Shown here: one piece after another, positions 6,406-10,087 of the stretch
Numbering within the stretch: position 1 is the first letter of the stretch
Layout of the letters: each line of letters begins with the position of its first letter
From: Methanosarcinales archaeon
GTDB lineage: Archaea; Halobacteriota; Syntropharchaeia; Alkanophagales; Methanospirareceae
NCBI GenBank assembly: GCA_025464585.1
Contig: JAODGL010000213.1
Coordinates: 1-10,087, forward strand
Reading direction: 5' to 3'
DNA: 10,087 bases
Made by a program: the position numbers and the translations under genes
Notes under the pieces: generated by a model
The model's database searches: none
Told to the model about the DNA's origin: nothing
What the model saw: only the letters and a program-made list of their open reading frames with translations

Positions 6406-6834
6406 TCATGTACCTTTCCGGATCATCACCAGCGCATCCTCATCGCCGTAATACCCCGGGATTATCGTTTGCAGGGAGAAGCCCAAATGCTTATAAAACC
6501 CCTTTGCCACTTCGTTGCTCTCCCGAACTTCCACACTCGCATTACCTTCCGTTCTTTTCAAGACTTCTCCGACAAGCTCAGTTCCTATCCCCCTTCTCCT
6601 ATACGCGGGATGCACTGCAATAGATATTATATGCCCGCCGGGATAAAAGATAATATAACCCACGATTTTATTCAACCCCTCTTCATTATTTTCAGGTATA
6701 TATACCAGAAAGTTATCAGGGTATGCCGATGCATAATACAAGAAAGTAAATTTGCTGTAAGGCGATTTTGGGAATGCCCTTTTCTCTATCTCCAGAATGT
6801 CTTTCAAATCCGAGTATCTGAATTTCCTTATCAT
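6406..6834 (-). CDS. GNAT-family N-acetyltransferase, RimI-like
   Basis: A single-domain acetyltransferase of about 142 residues that transfers acetyl from acetyl-CoA to an amino group, possibly the N-terminus of a protein as in RimI or archaeal Ard1. Visible family parts are the N-terminal IRKFRYSDLKDILEIEKRAFP (split here only for description), the GYIIFY strand, ISIAVHPAYRRRGIGTEL carrying the acetyl-CoA loop RRRGIG, the VEVRESNEVAKGFYKHLGF block, and a YYGDEDALVMIR end typical of RimI-like proteins. The radical SAM gene upstream ends at 6840. ATG at 6834 begins five bases after that stop and gives the family-like N-terminus MIRKFR; a TTG at 6843, overlapping the stop, is the alternative. 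The tight spacing implies one transcript and coupled translation. The substrate is unknown. Confidence 0.88.
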   Translation of the reverse strand: MIRKFRYSDLKDILEIEKRAFPKSPYSKFTFLYYASAYPDNFLVYIPENNEEGLNKIVGYIIFYPGGHIISIAVHPAYRRRGIGTELVGEVLKRTEGNASVEVRESNEVAKGFYKHLGFSLQTIIPGYYGDEDALVMIRKGT

Positions 6835-6839
6835 TTCTT

Positions 6840-7682
6840 TCAAAAAGAAAGCTTTTCATTCTCCTGCCTATAATCAGCCAAAGTCCGTCTTTTCAAGGTA
6901 CCGTCTGGGAATACCGTTATCCAGCCCCTCTTCACTTCTATTTTCCTTTCTCGTACGCAACTCTTTCCTATCACCGAGTTCTTCATATATTTAGCAACAA
7001 TCGAGTAGGCATGCTCTATCTCCTCGGGATACGGATTCCTTGATATTTTCTCGTGGCTCAAATTCGTGTTGTATCTGTTTATTCTGTAATCTATCTCTCC
7101 CTTCTTGTCTATTTCCGATAAAAACTTCGCTATCTTCTCTATTTCGGATTCATCCACAATCCCCGGTATATACACGGTGTTCACCACGAGCTTTATTTTT
7201 CCGTACGCATTTCTTATATTCGCTAATATTCTTTTATTCGAGTATCCGGTGTACCATTCATGCAATTTTTCATCCCACGCCTTCAAATCAAACATAACTT
7301 CAGTTAGACCCGCTTCGATCAGCTCAGTCAGGTACGCATCGCCTAAAAGATACCCATTCGTGTCAAGCACCACATCACTAATAAATTCTTTTAGCTGCGA
7401 GACCAAATCTACGAGAAAACGTCTGTTTAGCGTAGGTTCGCCGCCCGTTATTACTGCTTCTTCCAGCGGTGTATCACCATAATATTCCCGTGACGATTTC
7501 TTTATCAGGTTTATTAGCTGCCCGACACGCATCGGCTTACCTATTGGTTCACGAGCAAAGCTAAAACATCCTCTACATTTGAAGTTGCAGTCAGAAAGAG
7601 TAATCCAAACCCGTGGCTTTAGCTCTGACAGCGTAATAAACGGGACGTATCTGTATCCGGACTCAACTTTCTGCGTTGACAT
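6840..7682 (-). CDS. Radical SAM protein, pyruvate-formate-lyase-activating-enzyme-like
   Basis: A radical SAM enzyme of about 280 residues. The iron-sulfur motif is CNFKCRGC (Cys35, 39 and 42, numbering from the GTG at 7691), the standard Cx3Cx2C. The SAM-contacting GGEP follows in VITGGEPTLN (80-89), then VVLDTNGYLL (107-116) and a FDLKAWDEKLHEWYTGYSN stretch typical of PFL-activase relatives. The C-terminus (KRGWITVFPDGTLKRRTLADYR) has a single upstream Cys (KSCVRE) and no cluster of extra cysteines, so a SPASM-type auxiliary cluster is unlikely. No glycyl-radical enzyme partner is in the window. A TATA box about 24 bases before the ATG at 7682 favours that start over the GTG at 7691. It is followed within a few bases by the GNAT gene. 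The specific substrate is not known. Confidence 0.88.
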   Translation of the reverse strand: MSTQKVESGYRYVPFITLSELKPRVWITLSDCNFKCRGCFSFAREPIGKPMRVGQLINLIKKSSREYYGDTPLEEAVITGGEPTLNRRFLVDLVSQLKEFISDVVLDTNGYLLGDAYLTELIEAGLTEVMFDLKAWDEKLHEWYTGYSNKRILANIRNAYGKIKLVVNTVYIPGIVDESEIEKIAKFLSEIDKKGEIDYRINRYNTNLSHEKISRNPYPEEIEHAYSIVAKYMKNSVIGKSCVRERKIEVKRGWITVFPDGTLKRRTLADYRQENEKLSF

Positions 7683-7700
7683 TTGTTTCACAAATCTCTA

Positions 7701-7710
7701 TTTATTTAAA
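7701..7710 (-). promoter_or_regulatory. TATA box ahead of the radical SAM gene
   Basis: TTTAAATAAA read on the - strand. Its distance to the ATG at 7682 (about 24 bases) fits a leaderless transcript. The GTG at 7691 would lie before the predicted transcription start, which is the basis for choosing 7682. Confidence 0.45.
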
Positions 7711-7726
7711 GATAAAGCAAATTAAT

Positions 7727-7751
7727 AAAAAGCTGAACCGCATGCTGCGGT
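7727..7751 (-). terminator. Hairpin and T-run downstream of corA
   Basis: ACCGCA-GCA-TGCGGT (- strand; arms 7746-7751 and 7737-7742) forms a compact GC-rich hairpin. Four bases later comes TTTTT (7731-7727). It looks like a terminator for the corA transcript, about 85 bases after the corA stop. It lies just ahead of the radical SAM promoter, so it would insulate the two units. Confidence 0.5.
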
Positions 7752-7783
7752 CTTCTTCATCGCCGAGCTTCTCGCTGTCCAAT

Positions 7784-7823
7784 TCGTGTAAAATTCTTGA
7801 TTCATATTCATATCGTGTAAAAT
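7784..7823. repeat. Direct 11-base repeat in the corA 3' region
   Basis: TCGTGTAAAAT occurs at 7784-7794 and again at 7813-7823, offset 29 bases, with ATTCATATTCATAT between them. The repeats lie between the corA stop and its presumed terminator, so they would be in the corA message 3' end. No function can be assigned. Confidence 0.45.
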
Positions 7824-7835
7824 ACGTTCTTTTAT

Positions 7836-8840
7836 TCACAACCATCCTTTTCTGTTGAAGTATATCAGCATACATATTGATATAGCCACCATTACAACCA
7901 TGATAGAGACATACCCATAAGGCGAATAGAGCTCGGGCATGTTTAAGGGCTTGTCCGTCCCACCGCCCTGGAAATTCATGCCGTAGATTCCCGTAATGAA
8001 TGTAAGAGGTATAAATATCGTTGCGATAATTGTCAGCACCTTCATTATTTCGTTCATTTTATTAGCTAAGGACGAGTGATAGACCTCAAGTGCCCCCTCT
8101 GCATTTCCCCGTATATTCTCCATCGAATCCAACAGAGAAATCGTATGGTCATAGATATCCCGGAAGTAGATTCGGGTTTCGGGTTTAATGAGCGGCGTAT
8201 CACTTCTTTCCAACTTCTCCACCACATCCCGCTGCCCCCTGACGAGTCTGTGAACATGTCTGATTTGCCGTATAAGCATTCTAATCTTCTCTAAGGTTCG
8301 CCCAGTGGGTTTTTCGATGACCTCTTCATCAATTTCATCCATCTTATCCTCAAAATCTTCTATAACTGCGACATAATTATCTACAATAGTATCCAAAATC
8401 CTGTAAAGCAAAAAATCTCCCCTTCCCTTTAGTATCAACGGCTTCTTCTTTAGAATTCTTTCCTTTAGCTCTTCTATACGTTTTAGTTGCTTATTGTGGA
8501 TTGTTATCAGCATATATTTGCTGAAAAAAATGCTTAAATGCCCGGTTGAAATACCTTCCTCTCCGGCATTTACCGTCTTTGCAATGACGAATAGGTACTC
8601 ATCGTACTCATCTATCTTGGGTCTTTCCTCTGCCTGCACACTATCTTCGATTGCTAATGGATGGAATCCAAATAGGCTTCCAAGGGGCGAGAGTTCTTCT
8701 ATTGTCGGTTCGGTAATGTCTATCCAGAGCACAAAGTTGTCCTCCTGTAATGCCGGTATCTCCTCAAGCGATTCCAATTCGTATGTCCGTTGCGTCGTAG
8801 CAGAGTATTTAATCGCTGTAATCTTCATTCTCTTTTGCAT
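7836..8840 (-). CDS. corA: CorA-type magnesium/cobalt channel
   Basis: A 334-residue inner-membrane divalent-cation channel of the CorA family, which works as a pentamer. The large N-terminal cytoplasmic domain carries LWIDITEPTIEEL and LGSLFGFHPLAIEDSVQAEERPKIDEYDEYLFV (the second spans about 33 residues and is the well-conserved family core). Long charged helices follow (about 130-260). The membrane part is at the end: TM1 about 268-290, closed by the selectivity motif YGMNF (286-290), a short loop, TM2 about 310-328, and a basic KGWL tail. All expected elements are present. The start may be ATG 8840 or ATG 8828 (MKITAIKY). A TATA-like element at 8877-8888 would give a leader of about 20-25 bases. 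It is divergent from the tRNA thiolase gene. Confidence 0.95.
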   Translation of the reverse strand: MQKRMKITAIKYSATTQRTYELESLEEIPALQEDNFVLWIDITEPTIEELSPLGSLFGFHPLAIEDSVQAEERPKIDEYDEYLFVIAKTVNAGEEGISTGHLSIFFSKYMLITIHNKQLKRIEELKERILKKKPLILKGRGDFLLYRILDTIVDNYVAVIEDFEDKMDEIDEEVIEKPTGRTLEKIRMLIRQIRHVHRLVRGQRDVVEKLERSDTPLIKPETRIYFRDIYDHTISLLDSMENIRGNAEGALEVYHSSLANKMNEIMKVLTIIATIFIPLTFITGIYGMNFQGGGTDKPLNMPELYSPYGYVSIMVVMVAISICMLIYFNRKGWL

Positions 8841-8876
8841 TCCCTTTTCTACAACTAACTCAAAGTTAATAGTAGC

Positions 8877-8888
8877 TTTAAATTTAAA
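8877..8888. promoter_or_regulatory. Palindromic TATA-like element between corA and the tRNA thiolase gene
   Basis: TTTAAATTTAAA is a perfect 12-bp palindrome, so it presents the same TATA-like sequence to both divergent genes. It is about 45 bases from the corA ATG (8840) and about 60 from the thiolase ATG (8946). A second TATA-like stretch (CTATAAAAA, 8924-8932) is closer to the thiolase gene but only about 18 bases from its ATG. Confidence 0.35.
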
Positions 8889-8945
8889 TGTTTCGATTAT
8901 CTATCTTTCTATCTCCGCACCCGCTATAAAAACGAGAGCATAACA

Positions 8946-9875
8946 ATGGCAATCGAATGCAGTAAAAGAAAATGCCCAAATCCTGCTATAATCCATCAGA
9001 AATACTCCGGGCTGCACCTGTGCGAAGCCCATTTCGTTGAGGACGTGGAGAGAAAGGCGAAAAAAGAGATAAGAAAACAGTGGCTAATAGAGCGCGGGGA
9101 TAAGATTGCTGTGGCACTGAGCGGCGGAAAGGATAGTTCAGCTCTTTTATATATGCTAAAAAAGATTTTTCAGCCACGTAGTGATCTGGAATTCTTTGCG
9201 ATTGCGGTGGATGAAGGGATAAAAGGATTTCGTTCGGTGACGTTAAAGAATGCGGAAAAGATAGCAAAGGAGTTAGAAGTAGAACTTCGTACTTTCTCCT
9301 TTGAACGCGAGTTTGGATTCACGCTGGATGAGATTGCAGCGGAAGGCTTTGAACAGGCGCCTTGTACCTTTTGTGGTGTTCTAAGAAGGAAGATAATAGA
9401 GACAAAAGCGAAGGAATTAGGCGCCACAAAGGTTGTAACTGCTCATAATCTGGATGACGAAGTTCAGACGATTTTAATCAATTATATACGGGGAGATATA
9501 GAGCGGTTAGGCAGGTTACGAGGGCGAAGGGATGAGTTTGTTCCGAGGATTAAACCGCTGAGAGGAGTCCCGGAAAAGGAAGTTGCCCTGTATGCGCTTG
9601 TAGCAGGAATAGCGATAAGTACGATTCATTGTCCTTACGCAGCGCTATCTTTCCGGTTCACGGTGAAAAAAATGCTGAACGTGTTTGAAAAGAAACATCC
9701 AGGGACAAAATATTCTTTGTTGCGTGGTTACGAAAGGCTATCAGAATTTTTGCCGACTGCGCAGCAGTCAGGGAGGGAACTTTTGCGGTGTGAGCGGTGT
9801 GGCGCCCCGTCGGCATCGAGAATATGCAAGGCTTGCGAGATAGTCGAACGGATGAGGTCGTCGCTAACCCCTTGA
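8946..9875 (+). CDS. tRNA 2-thiolation enzyme, NcsA/TtuA (Ctu1) family
   Basis: A PP-loop ATPase that adenylates a tRNA uridine and installs sulfur. Archaeal NcsA acts at wobble U34 of Lys/Glu/Gln tRNAs, and thermophile TtuA at U54. An N-terminal zinc site is formed by Cys5, Cys10, Cys26 and His29. The PP-loop is VALSGGKDSSAL (56-67). The [4Fe-4S]-binding cysteines known from TtuA/NcsA are all present: CTFC (Cys140, Cys143) and HCPYA (Cys229). AHNLDDEVQT (166-175) and IKPLR (202-206) are family blocks. A C-terminal zinc knuckle CERCG...CKAC (282-297) closes the 309-residue protein, which is of normal length. Position 34 or 54 cannot be decided from the sequence; U34 is favoured if the host is not a hyperthermophile. 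The last 12 bases overlap the intron reverse-transcriptase remnant on the - strand. Confidence 0.93.
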   Translation: MAIECSKRKCPNPAIIHQKYSGLHLCEAHFVEDVERKAKKEIRKQWLIERGDKIAVALSGGKDSSALLYMLKKIFQPRSDLEFFAIAVDEGIKGFRSVTLKNAEKIAKELEVELRTFSFEREFGFTLDEIAAEGFEQAPCTFCGVLRRKIIETKAKELGATKVVTAHNLDDEVQTILINYIRGDIERLGRLRGRRDEFVPRIKPLRGVPEKEVALYALVAGIAISTIHCPYAALSFRFTVKKMLNVFEKKHPGTKYSLLRGYERLSEFLPTAQQSGRELLRCERCGAPSASRICKACEIVERMRSSLTP

Positions 9876-10087
9876 AGCGCCTCTCAAAAACGCATTTGAT
9901 ATACGCCGATTGCTGTTGTAGCTCTTCCTCTTCTCTTTAAATGCCCGCAACCTCATTCTTGTCCATCCATCGAGTCCCTTGTACAGCCAATTGACATTCG
10001 CTATCTTGAAGTAGTTGCCCCATCCAATAACAACCGGAATGAGGCTCTGAATCACCATTTCAAGATTAATCGGCAGGTTTCTACGCG
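9864..10087 (-). CDS. ltrA: Group II intron reverse transcriptase/maturase, C-terminal fragment (continues beyond window; 3' end truncated)
   Basis: The - strand frame is open from the window end (RNLPINLEMVIQSLIPVVIG...) and runs to a TAG at 9864. It carries the maturase-specific (GIIM) domain: VVIGWGNYFKIANVNWLYKGLDGWTRMRLRAF, split here by recognisable blocks GWGNYF and LDxWxRMRLR, then KRKSYNSNRRISNAF. In group II maturases this domain binds intron RNA. Related proteins usually continue past the N-AF motif with a GLxSL-type tail, but here the frame ends LRGASRG inside the last codons of the thiolase gene. No intron RNA domains V and VI can fit downstream, because that DNA is thiolase coding sequence. 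The element is therefore cut at its 3' end and probably immobile. Whether the polymerase part is intact lies outside the window. Confidence 0.75.
   Translation of the reverse strand, partial: RRNLPINLEMVIQSLIPVVIGWGNYFKIANVNWLYKGLDGWTRMRLRAFKEKRKSYNSNRRISNAFLRGASRG

Noticed and set aside
7692..7835. A tRNA or structured RNA gene in the gap between the radical SAM gene and corA
   Set aside because: No cloverleaf, GTTCRA box or other known RNA motif is visible; a hairpin plus T-run and two short repeats account for the structure seen.
8494..8943. A 149-codon + strand open frame opposite corA
   Set aside because: It is antisense to the conserved CorA N-terminal domain, and its composition (Ser/Ile-rich) shows no recognisable domain.
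9864..10087. A transposase fragment
   Set aside because: The GWGNYF and LDxWxRMRLR blocks are characteristic of the group II intron maturase domain, not of transposases.

Overview
The window looks like a piece of an archaeal chromosome, most likely an anaerobic euryarchaeon of the Methanomicrobia/ANME type. The evidence is: a short archaeal UbiD enzyme, an archaeal ATPase relic with a DUF234-type C-terminus, a DUF92 membrane protein, an NcsA/TtuA tRNA thiolase, a CobN-type chelatase, TATA-like boxes about 25-30 bases ahead of several genes, and almost no Shine-Dalgarno sequences. The species-level guess is inference only.

Layout: (1) 1-804, + strand: the C-terminal part of a CobN-type chelatase subunit, cut by the window edge. 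(2) 874-3586, - strand: purB (purine synthesis) and, upstream of it, a UbiD-family decarboxylase that is probably the anhydromevalonate-phosphate decarboxylase of the archaeal mevalonate pathway. The two lie 25-45 bases apart depending on the purB start. (3) 3587-5568: an accessory module. An intact AAA ATPase with a nuclease-like C-terminal domain (3788-5056, +) faces a decayed remnant of a different archaeal ATPase family (about 5033-5459, -). A 26-bp near-perfect palindrome, with its half-site repeated 32 bp upstream, sits just ahead of the ATPase start codon. Low-complexity tracts with a strict 7-base rhythm lie on both outer sides of the module. (4) 5569-7691, - strand: a radical SAM protein, a GNAT acetyltransferase and a DUF92 membrane protein in the same direction. 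The first two are translationally adjacent. (5) 7836-8840, - strand: a CorA magnesium channel. It diverges from (6) an NcsA/TtuA tRNA 2-thiolation enzyme at 8946-9875 (+), across a short region holding a 12-bp palindromic TATA-like element. (7) 9864 to the window end, - strand: the maturase domain of a group II intron reverse transcriptase. It stops inside the last codons of the thiolase gene, which leaves no room for the intron's 3' RNA domains, so the element is truncated.

Most genes are housekeeping: cofactor, purine, isoprenoid, metal and tRNA metabolism. The unusual material is in the ATPase module and its flanking repeats, the truncated intron, and the uncharacterised radical SAM/GNAT pair. 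I do not see a complete new multi-gene system. The best candidate for undescribed biology is the palindrome-controlled ATPase locus bracketed by heptad repeats. No RNA genes or CRISPR arrays were found, and no gene-free stretch exceeds about 200 bases.
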